A DNA stretch of 64,000 nucleotides from Acinetobacter sp. TGL-Y2. Its GTDB lineage: Bacteria; Pseudomonadota; Gammaproteobacteria; Pseudomonadales; Moraxellaceae. The stretch covers positions 3,100,001 to 3,164,000 of the forward strand of contig NZ_CP015110.1 in NCBI RefSeq assembly GCF_001612555.1. Direction: 5' to 3'. Each line of letters begins with the position of its first letter. The first letter of the stretch is position 1. The notes beneath the pieces are model-generated. The model ran no database searches and was not told where the DNA came from. It saw only the letters and a list, made by a program, of their open reading frames with translations. A program made the position numbers and the translations under genes. Shown one piece after another: positions 53,245 through 63,311 of this stretch.

Positions 53245-56200
53245 ATGAACAGTTGGTTGATTATTGGGGTGCTCGCCCTTTACATCTTAATTCTCTTTGT
53301 TTGTGCCTTTTTTGGTGAAAAGCATGCCAGTCGACTTAGCACGCGCGGTCGAATGATTCTTTTCAGTCTTACTTTGGGCGTGTATTGCTCATCATGGACA
53401 TTTTATGGGGCAACAGGAGCGGCTGTTCGTGAGGGCATTATTTTCTTACCCATTTATCTTGGTCCCTTATTATTTGTTGGTCTAGGCTATGACATTTGGC
53501 GACGACTCGGTCGGGTTCGACAGCACCACGCGATTTCATCCATTGCTGATTTTGTCGCTGCACGTTATGGTAAAAGTGGACCTCTGGCGTCTTTGGTCAC
53601 CATTCTTGCCGTCATTGCGATTATCCCTTATTTGGCTTTACAGCTTCGCGCGATTGCACTGAGTGCTTCGGTCATGCTGCAACATAATATGGATGTGGTT
53701 TCGACCACCACCAATGGTGTATTGGTACTGACTGGGATGCTGGCGATTTTAGCAATGATGTTCGGTACTCGGCAAATTGCCAATACTGAGCAACATGGTG
53801 GCTTAATGCTCGCAGTCGCATTCGAGTCTTTCGTCAAACTATTTGCACTGATTTGCGTCGCGTTATTTTTTATTTTTGATGCGCCTGAAAATATTGTTCA
53901 AATTTCGGCAGATGTCAGTACAACCTTCCACGAAGTACAACTGTTTGGTGTACCTGAAACGTTTTGGGTTCAAACCTTACTCGCCGCCTTAGCCATTATT
54001 TGTTTACCGCGTCAGTTCCATGTCGCCGTGGTTGAACTGAGGGATGAAAAACATATTCGTGGCGCACGTCGTTGGTTTGCAGGCTACCTCATTTTAACCG
54101 TTCTTGCGATCATTCCTATTGCCAGTTGGGCGCTACATGCAGCACCTGAATATCTTGCCATTCCAGATGTTGCAGTACTCTCACTTCCGCTCAGTTATAA
54201 CCAAGGGTGGCTGACCTTATTGGCATTCTTAGGCGGTTTTTCAGCATCAACTGGCATGCTTTTGGTCTCGTCCGTTGCCCTGTCTATTATGCTGAGTAAT
54301 GATTTGATCATGCCTGCACTATGGCGTTTTGGGCTACTGTCACGACATGATAAACGTTTGCCTCAAGTGCTCAAGTTCACGCGCCGTATCTGTATTTTAG
54401 CAGTGATGCTATTGGGCTTTTTATTCTTCCATTTCTTTAATGATATTGATCAACTGTCTGTATTTGGCTTATTGGCATTTAGTGCTGTGGCACAGTTCGC
54501 CCCAGCCTTGATTGGTGGCCTCTACTGGCGTGGCGGCAGTAAACAAGGGGTGTATGCTGGTCTGATTGTCGGCTTTATCATGTGGACCTATACCTTACTG
54601 TTCCCTACGATTTTACGCAGCTTGCCGGATGAGTATTATGCATTTAGCCAGCATTTAATGATGTTTGGTCCATTCGGCATGGAGTGGTTACGTTCTGAAG
54701 CATTGCTTGGCTTTGAGTCTTTTGCACCGCTGACCCACGGTGTGACCTGGGCGCTCGGTTTAAACGTGATTTTATATATTTGGATTTCTCGTATCTACCG
54801 TCCCAGTATTGCTGAACAGATTCAAGCTGAAAGCTTCTTTTATTATGAGACTAAACCACTCCCTGCACATAGTACATCGAACGAAATTAATTATTTACAT
54901 CAGGATGTGGCGAGGCTTAAAGTCGGTGATTTGATTGCATTGGCCAAACGTATTACCGGCGAAGGCCCGACTATGCATGCCTTCAATCAATTTTGTTTAT
55001 CCAATAACGTTATTTTAAATGAAAATAGCAGTGCCAATGGCATGTGGTGGCGTTTCACCGAACAGTATTTGGCGGGTACAATTGGTGCTGCCTCAGCACG
55101 GACCTTACTGACCACCGCGATGGTGAACAACGGTTTAGCGCTGGGACAAGTGGCCAATATTTTAGACCAAGCCTCACAGTGGCAACGCTTTAATCAAAAC
55201 TTGATCATGACCATGATTGATCACATGACTCAGGGCGTGAGCGTGGTCGATGAAAATATGTGTTTGGTGGCATGGAATAATCAATATCTGGTACTGTTCG
55301 ATTATCCTAAAGATTTGGTCTATGTCGGTTGCCCGATTGCCGACTTAATTCGTTATAACGCGGAACGTGGTGAATGTGGACCGGGTTCAGTGGAAGAACA
55401 TGTCCGTAAACGTCTGCGCTGGATGAAGGTGGGAAGTGCACACGAGTTTGAGCGTATTCGTAAGGATGGCCGTGTAATTCAAATGCGCGGCAACCCGATT
55501 GAAGGCGGCGGATTCGTCACCACCTTTGCCGATATTACGGCATTCCGTGAAAATGAAGCCTTACTTGAAGGTCGCGTACAAGATCGTACGCAACAGCTGG
55601 CCAATGCCCTGACTGAACAACAAGTGGCACGCGAACAAGCCGATAAAGCCAATATGTCAAAAAGTCGCTTTATTGCGGCAGCCAGTCATGATTTGCTGCA
55701 ACCGATGCATGCAGCACGTTTATTCAGCACAGCACTTGAACAAAGTGTACAAACCGATGAAGACCGTAAAACATTGCAACAACTTGATCGTGCCTTACAT
55801 GGGGCAGAAAGCATGCTCTCTGCCCTACTGGACATTGCACGTCTTGAAGGTGGAACGATTCAGCCACAGCGCCAAGCCTATCCACTGCATGACTTGCTCA
55901 GCGATTTGGAACTACAATTTAAGTCGATTGCAGCGCAGCGTAATATTCAATTTAAAGTCCATGATGTGACGTTTTGGATTGATACAGATCCACAGTGGAT
56001 TCGCCGTATTATTCAAAACTTTGTCAGTAATGCCCTGCGCTATACCGCCAAAGGTCGTGTGGTGGTCGGTGTACTTCGCTCAGCAGAGCGGCCGCAGCAT
56101 ATTCGTATAGGGGTCTGGGATACCGGTCCAGGCATTGCTGAACAGCAACGGATCAAGTTGTTCCAAGAATTTGAACGCTGCGGACATACCTCCCCTTGGG

Positions 56201-56739
56201 GTGAGCAAGGTCTGGGACTGGGTCTAGCCATTGTTCAGCGCATGACCAGCCTATTAAACTACCCTGTTCATGTCTACTCAGAGCAAGGTCGTGGTTCCTG
56301 CTTTATGATTGAAGTCCCTGTGGTTCAGGCGCCTAAAGTAGTGGCAACGCCTGTGCAGTCTGTACCATTGAAAACCAAAGCTTATAAAATTCTGTGCCTC
56401 GATAACGACGAAACGATTTTGGAAGGTATGAGTACTTTACTGACCAAATGGGGCTATCAAGTGTTCAAAGCCACCGAACCTGAGCAGGCCGTTGAGATTA
56501 TTCAACAGGAAAATATTCAAGTCTGGCTGATCGATCAGCATTTAAACCAAAATAAAATCGGCTTAGATTTTATTTTGGAGCACCGTCAAGACCAGGTGCC
56601 GATTGCTTTAATTACCGCAGACTCAGATCCTGAACTTCCACAAAAGTTAAAAGATTTGAATATTGTATTGTTGAGAAAACCGCTCAAACCTGCATCTTTA
56701 CGTTCTTGGTTATCGGGGCTTAAAATCTCGGCTGAGTAA
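53245..56739 (+). CDS. crbS: CrbS-type SSS-transporter/hybrid histidine kinase
   Basis: A 1,164-residue protein; ATG 53245 is chosen over GTG 53236. An N-terminal sodium:solute-symporter-like module of about 13 helices spans 1-520. A linker and PAS-like region follow (about 640-770, MIDHMTQGVSVVDENMCLVAWN). HisKA H-box FIAAASHDLLQPMHAARLF; N-box IIQNFVSNALRY; G boxes WDTGPGIAEQ and GEQGLGLGLAIVQ. The C-terminal receiver (about 1050-1160) has Asp in VWLIDQHL and Lys in LLRKPLKP. This architecture is CrbS, which with CrbR activates acetate uptake and acs genes. actP is divergent 180 bp away. Confidence 0.92.
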   Translation: MNSWLIIGVLALYILILFVCAFFGEKHASRLSTRGRMILFSLTLGVYCSSWTFYGATGAAVREGIIFLPIYLGPLLFVGLGYDIWRRLGRVRQHHAISSIADFVAARYGKSGPLASLVTILAVIAIIPYLALQLRAIALSASVMLQHNMDVVSTTTNGVLVLTGMLAILAMMFGTRQIANTEQHGGLMLAVAFESFVKLFALICVALFFIFDAPENIVQISADVSTTFHEVQLFGVPETFWVQTLLAALAIICLPRQFHVAVVELRDEKHIRGARRWFAGYLILTVLAIIPIASWALHAAPEYLAIPDVAVLSLPLSYNQGWLTLLAFLGGFSASTGMLLVSSVALSIMLSNDLIMPALWRFGLLSRHDKRLPQVLKFTRRICILAVMLLGFLFFHFFNDIDQLSVFGLLAFSAVAQFAPALIGGLYWRGGSKQGVYAGLIVGFIMWTYTLLFPTILRSLPDEYYAFSQHLMMFGPFGMEWLRSEALLGFESFAPLTHGVTWALGLNVILYIWISRIYRPSIAEQIQAESFFYYETKPLPAHSTSNEINYLHQDVARLKVGDLIALAKRITGEGPTMHAFNQFCLSNNVILNENSSANGMWWRFTEQYLAGTIGAASARTLLTTAMVNNGLALGQVANILDQASQWQRFNQNLIMTMIDHMTQGVSVVDENMCLVAWNNQYLVLFDYPKDLVYVGCPIADLIRYNAERGECGPGSVEEHVRKRLRWMKVGSAHEFERIRKDGRVIQMRGNPIEGGGFVTTFADITAFRENEALLEGRVQDRTQQLANALTEQQVAREQADKANMSKSRFIAAASHDLLQPMHAARLFSTALEQSVQTDEDRKTLQQLDRALHGAESMLSALLDIARLEGGTIQPQRQAYPLHDLLSDLELQFKSIAAQRNIQFKVHDVTFWIDTDPQWIRRIIQNFVSNALRYTAKGRVVVGVLRSAERPQHIRIGVWDTGPGIAEQQRIKLFQEFERCGHTSPWGEQGLGLGLAIVQRMTSLLNYPVHVYSEQGRGSCFMIEVPVVQAPKVVATPVQSVPLKTKAYKILCLDNDETILEGMSTLLTKWGYQVFKATEPEQAVEIIQQENIQVWLIDQHLNQNKIGLDFILEHRQDQVPIALITADSDPELPQKLKDLNIVLLRKPLKPASLRSWLSGLKISAE

Positions 56740-57224
56740 ATTAGGCGATACATATTTTGATACATAGACCACCTACATTTGGACACTTGAATGAGGTGGT
56801 CATCTAACAAAAAAGCCACCTTTATACACATGCTCTAGCAATTTTTTTGCTGTTTTGTGCAAGAACGATCAAATTTATGCTCGAATCATTCAAGTTCATT
56901 GACCAAAAACGTCATTCGTCGCTTTTCTATGGCAAAGATGATCATTTTCAAAGAAAAATTTCAAAATAAATCGTTACACATTTTATAAAACTTTGTATTT
57001 AATCACTTTAAATCAACAAAAAAACCCATATAAGACTTTAGTCGCATTCCTATTGCATCCCTCATAATCCATAACATCTAACACCGCTAAAAAACAACAA
57101 ATATGTCTCAGGCAGATCTCTCACAGATCTCTGAGTCAGGTTGATTGAAGATGTTGATCAAGAATCAATCTGAATCGTGAAGAATGCTGAGCACCTGCTT
57201 AATCGACTTCGGTCAGGAGTGATC
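56740..57224. other. Intergenic region with two dyads
   Basis: A 485-bp spacer. A GACCACCT / AGGTGGTC hairpin (56767-56801) may end crbS transcripts, although its T-run is weak. A second dyad (CTCAG..AGATCT / AGATCT-CTGAG, 57108-57136) lies ahead of the next gene and includes a tandem AGATCTCT. No gene is seen. Confidence 0.45.
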
Positions 57225-57992
57225 ATGAATATATCCAATGCTGTACCCCATGGTTTAGATCGCAATCAAGAATTTCATCGTCAATACGGTGCCAATGCGA
57301 TTTTACCTGACATCAACTGGCAACAGATTTTTCCAGCAACCCCGCTCAAAGATGTGCATGTACAGGCACTCGATCATATCTATCAAAGTGCTGTACCACT
57401 GGCATTACAAGTTTTCGAAGCGCTTAAATTCGATGTCTTTAGTCCCGCTGCGTATCATCCTCAGGGTTTAGGGCTATTCGACAAGCTCGCTCAACAAGAG
57501 AACACTCTGATCCAACGACTGGAAATGGACAGCCAAAACTTAACTGAACACGTTCGACATCAAATTTGGAGCATGTTATTGCGTGGCGGTGCTGTTTTGG
57601 TTTTCAAAGCGTGGCTAGGCAAAGTTAAAACAGGCGAAAATACGCTAGATACGGTTCAGTTGGATGAAATCTCAGATTTATTGTTTATTAAAACTGAGCC
57701 ACATGCCCTAGCACAACGTTTAAACGTAGATTCGCAAGCGGACTATGATCATATCTTTTTAATGTATGGCAACGAAGTGTTTTTAGATCGTTTCAACACA
57801 CTGGAAACAGCAGCACTTTTTGTCGACTTATCTGTTTATGATGCGGCGTTCTTAAGCTTACGTGATGACCGCGTAGCCAATTACCTTATGCACCGTGGCT
57901 ATGTCACCCAAGATCAAATTGATGATTTACAGTGCGCACTTAATCCCCTATTTTGTCATGAGCTTACGCCAAAACAAAATTGTTTGGCTTAA
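57225..57992 (+). CDS. Hypothetical protein of the acetate-regulator locus
   Basis: A 255-residue soluble protein. ATG 57225 sits behind AGGAG (the frame opens earlier at 57177, without a ribosome site). No signal peptide or membrane helix; mixed helical content with several Gln/Asp patches. I do not recognise a domain. It lies between crbS and the crbR-like gene, which it faces convergently, and is closed by a shared terminator. Confidence 0.75.
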   Translation: MNISNAVPHGLDRNQEFHRQYGANAILPDINWQQIFPATPLKDVHVQALDHIYQSAVPLALQVFEALKFDVFSPAAYHPQGLGLFDKLAQQENTLIQRLEMDSQNLTEHVRHQIWSMLLRGGAVLVFKAWLGKVKTGENTLDTVQLDEISDLLFIKTEPHALAQRLNVDSQADYDHIFLMYGNEVFLDRFNTLETAALFVDLSVYDAAFLSLRDDRVANYLMHRGYVTQDQIDDLQCALNPLFCHELTPKQNCLA

Positions 57993-58030
57993 GCGCTTTA
58001 TCTCGTTCTTGGCAGTATAGTTGAAATAAG

Positions 58031-58054
58031 AAAAGCCCTCAGTTGAGGGCTTTT
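58031..58054. terminator. Terminator between the hypothetical gene and crbR
   Basis: AAAAGCCCTC / GAGGGCTTTT arms with AGTT loop, A- and T-runs on either side, between convergent genes. Confidence 0.88.
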
Positions 58055-58076
58055 TATTTTAATGTCCAATCAGGAA

Positions 58077-58727
58077 TTAAACGCGCTTTTCTTCAATATT
58101 TAATGCACCAATTGCAAGCACTGCTTGCGTCCGGTTTTGAACACCTAATTTACGGAAGATCGCCGTCACATGCGCTTTAATGGTGGCTTCTGAAACGTCT
58201 AGTTCATAGGCAATTTGCTTATTTAATAAACCTTCAGCCACCATCATCAGTACACGGAACTGTTGCGGAGTTAAGGACTGAATACGTTCAGCCAAAGCAG
58301 TTTCATCTGCGGCACGGGGATCAAAATTCAAATTGGCAGGTAAATTTGGCGGTAACCAAATCTCACCTTCAAGCACATGACGAATCGCTTCACCAATATG
58401 GCTTGGATGTGCAGATTTTGGAATATAACCCATGGCACCATGGGCGATTGCGCGCTGAATAATCGAGACTTCTTCGTGTGCAGACACCACAATAATAGGT
58501 AAAGAAGGATATTGTGCACGGACATGCACCAATGCTGAAAAGCCTGAAGCACCTGGCAGGTTCAAATCCAGTAACACCAAATCAGGTTCTGGACCTTTTT
58601 CTAAGCGTTCATAAAATTCATTTACAGCAGCAGTTTCACCAATTTGGGCTTGCGGTAAACTGTAACGTACTGCTTGAATTAAAGCATGGCGAAACAGTGG
58701 ATGATCATCAACGATTAAAATATTCAT
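58077..58727 (-). CDS. crbR: CrbR-like NarL/FixJ response regulator
   Basis: A 216-residue regulator. Receiver 1-120 with acidic pocket at 7-8 (VDDHP), phospho-acceptor Asp in VLLDLNLPG (about 55) and Lys in YIPKSAH. A LuxR-type HTH follows (about 148-210, LTPQQFRVLMMVAEGLLNKQIAYELDVSEATIKAHVTAIFRKLG). It resembles CrbR, the partner of CrbS. The kinase gene ends about 1.3 kb away on the other strand, separated by one hypothetical gene. Predicted targets: actP here and acs elsewhere. Confidence 0.88.
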   Translation of the reverse strand: MNILIVDDHPLFRHALIQAVRYSLPQAQIGETAAVNEFYERLEKGPEPDLVLLDLNLPGASGFSALVHVRAQYPSLPIIVVSAHEEVSIIQRAIAHGAMGYIPKSAHPSHIGEAIRHVLEGEIWLPPNLPANLNFDPRAADETALAERIQSLTPQQFRVLMMVAEGLLNKQIAYELDVSEATIKAHVTAIFRKLGVQNRTQAVLAIGALNIEEKRV

Positions 58728-59104
58728 AAGCGACGCGAGAGATCTCTAACACAATCATTATTCTAACTGTGCTATTGCTGTTAAAGATATATAAATATTA
58801 ACGAATTTCAGTGAAAAATGTCGGGCTAAATCTGAATTTGTCGGATATTTATGTAATTGAGAAAATCAAGATAAGTACATCAATTTAAAATATAAATTTT
58901 ATACTCTAAAAAGAATTACTTATCCACTCCAAAGATATCTTATCAATTCAGCCACTTAAACTCAGTATGACTGCAAAAGTGTGTGATTTTGCAGTTTATA
59001 CGAAAATCTGATAATTAATTTGGATTTGGTTATTTTACAGCTTATGCATAAATCACGATTAATGAATGACAACTGATCACCATTTATTTTTTAGGTTTGT
59101 CTTC
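58728..59104. promoter_or_regulatory. Divergent region between crbR and msuE
   Basis: A 377-bp AT-rich spacer holding both promoters. No convincing operator, RNA or repeat was recognised; no sigma-54 -24/-12 element was found for the sulfur genes. Confidence 0.4.
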
Positions 59105-59839
59105 ATGTCTATTTCTCAGCAAAAACCGCTCAACATTGTCGCTGTCTCAGGTGGCTTGAACAATCCATCCAAAACCGAAGCATTGGTTCAAGCTATTTTG
59201 GATGAGTTGGGCGAAGCAACCCCCATCCACGTGCATTTTATTAAATTTAGTGAGATTGGATCACTTTTGGGTGGTGCAATTTACCGCAACCAACTGCCGC
59301 AACGCGTTCAAGATGACCTAGCTGCCGTGGAAGCTGCAGATGCTTTGATTGTGGGCACACCAGTTTATCGTGCTTCATTCACAGGTTTATTTAAACATTT
59401 CTTTGATTTTGTCGAGCAAACTGCTCTGGTGGATGTTCCCGTACTCCTTGCCGCGTCAGGTGGAAGTGAACGTCATGCACTGGTGCTTGAGCATCAATTG
59501 CGTCCATTGTTTAGCTTCTTTCAAGCGCAAACCTTACCGATTGGCGTCTATGCCACCGATAAAGACTTCACCCCTGAATATACCATTCACAGTGAATTCT
59601 TACGTGATCGGATTACTTTAGCTGTAGCAAGAGCCTTACCCATTTTAGAGTGGGCCCCGGCCAAAGGTATCCGTGCAGAAGTGGTGAAAGAAAAAACCCA
59701 ACAGGCCAATCAAAATTTGGGCATTAACAAACAGATTGAGCAAGATGAGGTCCTTCCTTCTGCAGCTGTTCCCAGCTTAGATGCTGCTGAATCACGTTTA
59801 CATCAAAAAAATAATTTACCTAAAACGCAAGTGGCCTAA
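59105..59839 (+). CDS. msuE: NAD(P)H-dependent FMN reductase, MsuE/SsuE family
   Basis: A 244-residue flavodoxin-like reductase; ATG 59105 (MSISQQKPLNIVAVSGG) is the start with an AGG upstream. Flavin loop SGGLNNPSKTEAL (about 16-28), GTPVYRASFTGLFKHFFDF (about 94-112) and AASGGSERH. It supplies FMNH2 to two-component sulfonate or sulfone monooxygenases. The C-terminal ~45 residues extend beyond the usual SsuE length and are Gln/Asn-rich. 24 bp upstream of sfnG, so an operon. Confidence 0.88.
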   Translation: MSISQQKPLNIVAVSGGLNNPSKTEALVQAILDELGEATPIHVHFIKFSEIGSLLGGAIYRNQLPQRVQDDLAAVEAADALIVGTPVYRASFTGLFKHFFDFVEQTALVDVPVLLAASGGSERHALVLEHQLRPLFSFFQAQTLPIGVYATDKDFTPEYTIHSEFLRDRITLAVARALPILEWAPAKGIRAEVVKEKTQQANQNLGINKQIEQDEVLPSAAVPSLDAAESRLHQKNNLPKTQVA

Positions 59840-59863
59840 TACATCTTCGACAGGAGCCAAGCC

Positions 59864-60973
59864 ATGACACAATTAAATAAAGATGCAATCAAATTTGCCT
59901 ATTGGGTACCCAATGTGAGTGGCGGATTGGTGGTCAGCAATATCGAACAACGTACCGATTGGAGCTACGACTACAACGTCCGTTTGGCGCAAGCTGCTGA
60001 AAAAAGTGGTTTTGAATATGCCCTCACACAAATTCGTTTTACGGCGGGTTATGGTGCTGAGAACCAGCACGAGTCAGTCAGCTTTAGTCATGGTTTGCTG
60101 GCAAAAACTGAAACGCTTAAAGTGATTGCAGCCATTCTTCCGGGTCCTTGGAAACCAGCACTGGCGGCTAAACAATTGGCCACCATTGATCACTTGAGCA
60201 ATGGTCGTATCGCGATTAATGTGGTCAGTGGCTGGTTTCGCGGTGAATTTGATGCCATTGGTGAAGAATGGCCTGAGCATGATCAGCGCTATGCGCGCTC
60301 CGAGGAATTTATTCGCGCTTTAAAAGGCGTGTGGACTCAAGATAATTTTAGTTTTGACGGTAAATTCTATCAATTTAAAGATTACACCCTCAAGCCTAAA
60401 CCCGTGCAAAGCCCTCATATTGAGATCTTTCAAGGGGGCAGCTCACGTGCAGCCCGTGACATGGCATCCCGAGTCTCCGATTGGTACTTTACCAACGGCA
60501 ATACCCCTGAAGAATTGAAAAAGCAAATTGATGATATTCGTGAAAAAGCCCAAGCCAATAACCATCAAGTCAAAATTGGGGTAAATGCGTTTGTCATTGC
60601 GCGTGACACTGAAGAGGGAGCGAAACAAGTCTTGCAAGACATCATTGATGGTGCCAATATCGAAGCGGTCAATGCCTTTGGTGATGCAACACGTGAAGCC
60701 GGCGCGTCAACGATTGAGGGTGAAGGCAACTGGGCAAAATCAAGCTTTGAAGATTTAGTCCAATATAATGATGGCTTTCGTACCAATCTGATTGGAACGC
60801 CACAACAAATTGCAGAACGTATTATTGAGCTAAAAGCGGTAGGGGTCGATTTGATCCTTTCTGGTTTCCTACATTTCATCGAAGAAGTTGAATACTTCGG
60901 TGAAAAAGTACTTCCGCTTGTTCGTGAACTTGAACAAGCACAACTGCATCAAATCACAGCCAAATCGGCTTAA
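59864..60973 (+). CDS. sfnG: FMNH2-dependent dimethyl sulfone monooxygenase SfnG
   Basis: A 369-residue bacterial-luciferase-fold TIM-barrel enzyme converting dimethyl sulfone to methanesulfinate with FMNH2 and O2. The family blocks are clear: FAYWVPNVSGGLVVSNIEQRTDW, LPGPWKPALAAKQLATIDHLSNGRIAINVVSGWFRGEF and IEIFQGGSSRAARDMASRVSDWYF. A GGAG ribosome site precedes the ATG. With the reductase upstream it forms a complete two-component sulfur-scavenging pair, expected under sulfate limitation. Confidence 0.93.
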   Translation: MTQLNKDAIKFAYWVPNVSGGLVVSNIEQRTDWSYDYNVRLAQAAEKSGFEYALTQIRFTAGYGAENQHESVSFSHGLLAKTETLKVIAAILPGPWKPALAAKQLATIDHLSNGRIAINVVSGWFRGEFDAIGEEWPEHDQRYARSEEFIRALKGVWTQDNFSFDGKFYQFKDYTLKPKPVQSPHIEIFQGGSSRAARDMASRVSDWYFTNGNTPEELKKQIDDIREKAQANNHQVKIGVNAFVIARDTEEGAKQVLQDIIDGANIEAVNAFGDATREAGASTIEGEGNWAKSSFEDLVQYNDGFRTNLIGTPQQIAERIIELKAVGVDLILSGFLHFIEEVEYFGEKVLPLVRELEQAQLHQITAKSA

Positions 60974-61021
60974 GCTTTGGCTAAAGATAAAAATAATAAG
61001 TTTCAGTGCAATAGCAAATTC

Positions 61022-61052
61022 CCCTCAAAACTCGGTTTGAGGGATTTTTTTT
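61022..61052 (+). terminator. Terminator of msuE-sfnG
   Basis: CCCTCAAA / TTTGAGGG arms with a 6-nt loop followed by eight T. Confidence 0.9.
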
Positions 61053-61257
61053 AGAGGCGCTTTTAGTTGTTTAGCAACGATTATGGGTTCGATCAAGAAT
61101 TGAGTTGATTCAATGAAATAAACAATCAAAACAAGCATGAAAATAAGCAATCAAGCGAGTAATCGAATCCAGATCATGCCTGTATCAAGAAAAAATATAG
61201 CCTAACGGCACGTTTAAAATTAAACTCAACCCCATTCCCCCCGACGGAAATCAATCA

Positions 61258-61875
61258 ATGTATACAGGTATAGTGCAAGGTTTAGAAAAAATTCTCGATA
61301 TTCGTCAAGGTGATGGATTTTCAACCTTGGTGGTCTCAAATCAGCATCATTTTTTTCATGATGTCTTTGTGGGTGCAAGTGTTGCCATCAATGGCACGTG
61401 CTTAACCACGACACACATCGATTTAGATGCAAACCAAGTGCATTTTGACGTCTCGGATTTCACCTTAAAACTGACCACACTCCAAACCCTCAGCGTAGGT
61501 GATGAAGTCAATATTGAACGCTCTGCCAAAGTCGGTATGGAAAATGGCGGCCATAATTTATATGGACATATTGAAGGAACGGCAACGGTGACTGAGGTGA
61601 TTCATCATGGTGAAACACTGCATGTGGACCTTGAAATTCCTGATGGCAATATCAAATACTTTTTTCTTAAAGGTTTCATTGGATTGAATGGTTGTAGCTT
61701 GACGGTGAATCGTGTTGATCGTAGCGCACAGCAAATTTCAGTCGATTTAATTCCGGAAACTTTAAGGCTGACCACATGGAAAAATGTACGCGTGGGCGAT
61801 CAGGTCAATTATGAAATTGATCAAATGACGCGTACGCTGGTAGATACTTTGGAAAACATACATCAACGTCAATGA
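61258..61875 (+). CDS. Riboflavin synthase alpha-like (lumazine-binding) protein
   Basis: A 205-residue protein of two lumazine-binding barrels. Repeat 1: MYTGIVQGLEKILDI... with AINGTCLTTT. Repeat 2: GGHNLYGHIEGTATV... with GLNGCSLTVNRV. The start MYTGIV is that of riboflavin synthase RibE/RibC. The second-repeat motif GGHNLYGHIEG differs from the usual GGHxVSGHVDG. It may be a second synthase or a flavin/lumazine-binding paralogue. It stands 284 bp after the FMN-dependent sulfur pair, so a link to flavin supply is plausible but unproven. No other rib gene is nearby. Confidence 0.85.
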   Translation: MYTGIVQGLEKILDIRQGDGFSTLVVSNQHHFFHDVFVGASVAINGTCLTTTHIDLDANQVHFDVSDFTLKLTTLQTLSVGDEVNIERSAKVGMENGGHNLYGHIEGTATVTEVIHHGETLHVDLEIPDGNIKYFFLKGFIGLNGCSLTVNRVDRSAQQISVDLIPETLRLTTWKNVRVGDQVNYEIDQMTRTLVDTLENIHQRQ

Positions 61876-62045
61876 AATGTTGTTTTATGATCATTAGATG
61901 AGGTCATGTCTTCAGCATTAAGATATTGATGATGGATGCAAAATCTCATCAATGATTATTTAACATTTTAATGTTCATTTCAGAATTTCATTGCACAGCA
62001 TCTTGATCAGAACACCGCCACAGCAACAAATTGGGCTAATCCAAT

Positions 62046-62453
62046 ATGAATTCTCGACTTCAATCAGATTCGTCACCGCATGAAAATCTGAATCCAAAAC
62101 CAATCAATAAAATGACCTTGCATATTGTGTTTGCTATCGCACTTGCACACTGTTTGAATGATTTAATTCAAGCGTCTCTACCTGCCATTTATCCGTTATT
62201 AAAAGCTAATTTTGCACTTAGTTTTACTCAGATTGGACTGATATCACTGGTTTATCAAATTACTGCATCTCTCTTACAACCTTGGGTCGGATTTTATACA
62301 GACAAATATCCTAGACCTTATTTACTTCCTATTGGCATGAGCATCACACTGATTGGAATTTGTGTACTGGCCTTCTCGGTCAGCTTTACAATGTTATTGG
62401 TGGCCGCTGCATTGATCGGAGTAGGCTCATCTACATTTCCCTAATATTAAGTA
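62046..62453 (+). pseudogene. Fsr-type MFS transporter, N-terminal third only
   Basis: About 130 residues with the first four helices of a fosmidomycin-resistance (Fsr)-like MFS protein: IVFAIALAHCLNDLIQASLPAIYPLL, GLISLVYQITASLLQPWVGFYTDKYPRPY and AALIGVGSSTF. The usual HPE after SSTF is lost. The frame runs into CCCTAATATTAAGTA and then an IS982-family end at 62454. Normal members are about 400 residues, so it is non-functional. Confidence 0.85.
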
Positions 62454-63311
62454 ACCTGAATCGCGGATAAGAAACTGACTTGAAAAATAAGAGGACTAGA
62501 GCCATCAGTTGAGTTACCACACCTAACTCACAACTCTAGTCCCGATGTTTAATAGTACCGAATTATTCTGCGTAATTGATGATTTCTTTCTTAAATTTGA
62601 AGCAACGTATTGGAAATTTCTTAAGCAAAGCCGTCGTTTCTCAAGAGTTTGAACAGCTCACTTGAGTATCTCAGAAATCACCTTTATTGCTATCTGGTAT
62701 AAATGTTCTCATTTCAACAATTTCAAAGCATTTTTCACATGGTTGAAACACGATAAAAGTCATTTATTTAAAAGCTTACCCTGTTACCAACGAATGATTT
62801 ATCTGATCAATATACATCAATTGGCATTACATGCTTTACATGTAGCTTTAACGAAAGGTCAAAGCAGCCAATATTTATGGCTTGATTCAACAACGCTACC
62901 AGTCTGTAAAAATCAGCGGATTCAACGCCATAAATCTCTAGCCAAAATTGCATCTCGTGGTAAAAGTTCGATGGGGTGGTTCTATGGCTGTAAATTACAT
63001 ATCGCGATGAATCAATGTGGTGAAATCGCTTGCTCTGCTTTATCTAATGGCATGTGGCTGACATCAAAATGGTTGAGCATTTGGTTAAAGGTATAGAAGC
63101 AAAACTGTACGCAGATCGTGGCTATATCAGTCAGGACTTAAAAAGCAGATTAAAAGATCAAGGTATTGATTTGATTACCTATCATCGAAAGAACATGCGA
63201 TCTGTTCAGCTCAGTGCCCCAGATGAATACCACTTAAAACAGCGCAATCAAATAGAAACGTTATTCAGTTTATTGAAAGGTCAATACAATTTAGTAACAA
63301 GCAAAGCACGT
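62454..63311 (+). mobile_element. Partial IS982-family element
   Basis: Left end ACCTGAATCGCGGATAAG at 62454, homologous throughout to the outer element at 40.4-42.3 kb. The right end is missing: the sequence changes to the KAP gene near 63311 within the transposase C-terminus (NLVTSKAR). No target duplication can be checked. Confidence 0.85.
62545..63311 (+). pseudogene. Broken IS982-family transposase
   Basis: Begins MFNSTELFCVIDDFFLKF at 62545. A TGA at 62650-62652 replaces the CGA present in the 42-kb copy (SRV-R-KAHLS). The frame then continues through DSTTLPVCKNQRIQRHK and RGKSSMGWFYGCKLHIAMN. A one-base loss near 63050 (GGCAT for GGNCAT) shifts the frame into DIKMVEHLVKG...KLYADRGYISQDL. 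The 3' end is truncated. Not functional. Confidence 0.87.

Noticed and set aside
63265..63310. C-terminal tail of the KAP open frame past LIQLPV
   Set aside because: These codons are antisense to the transposase fragment and not part of the KAP domain.
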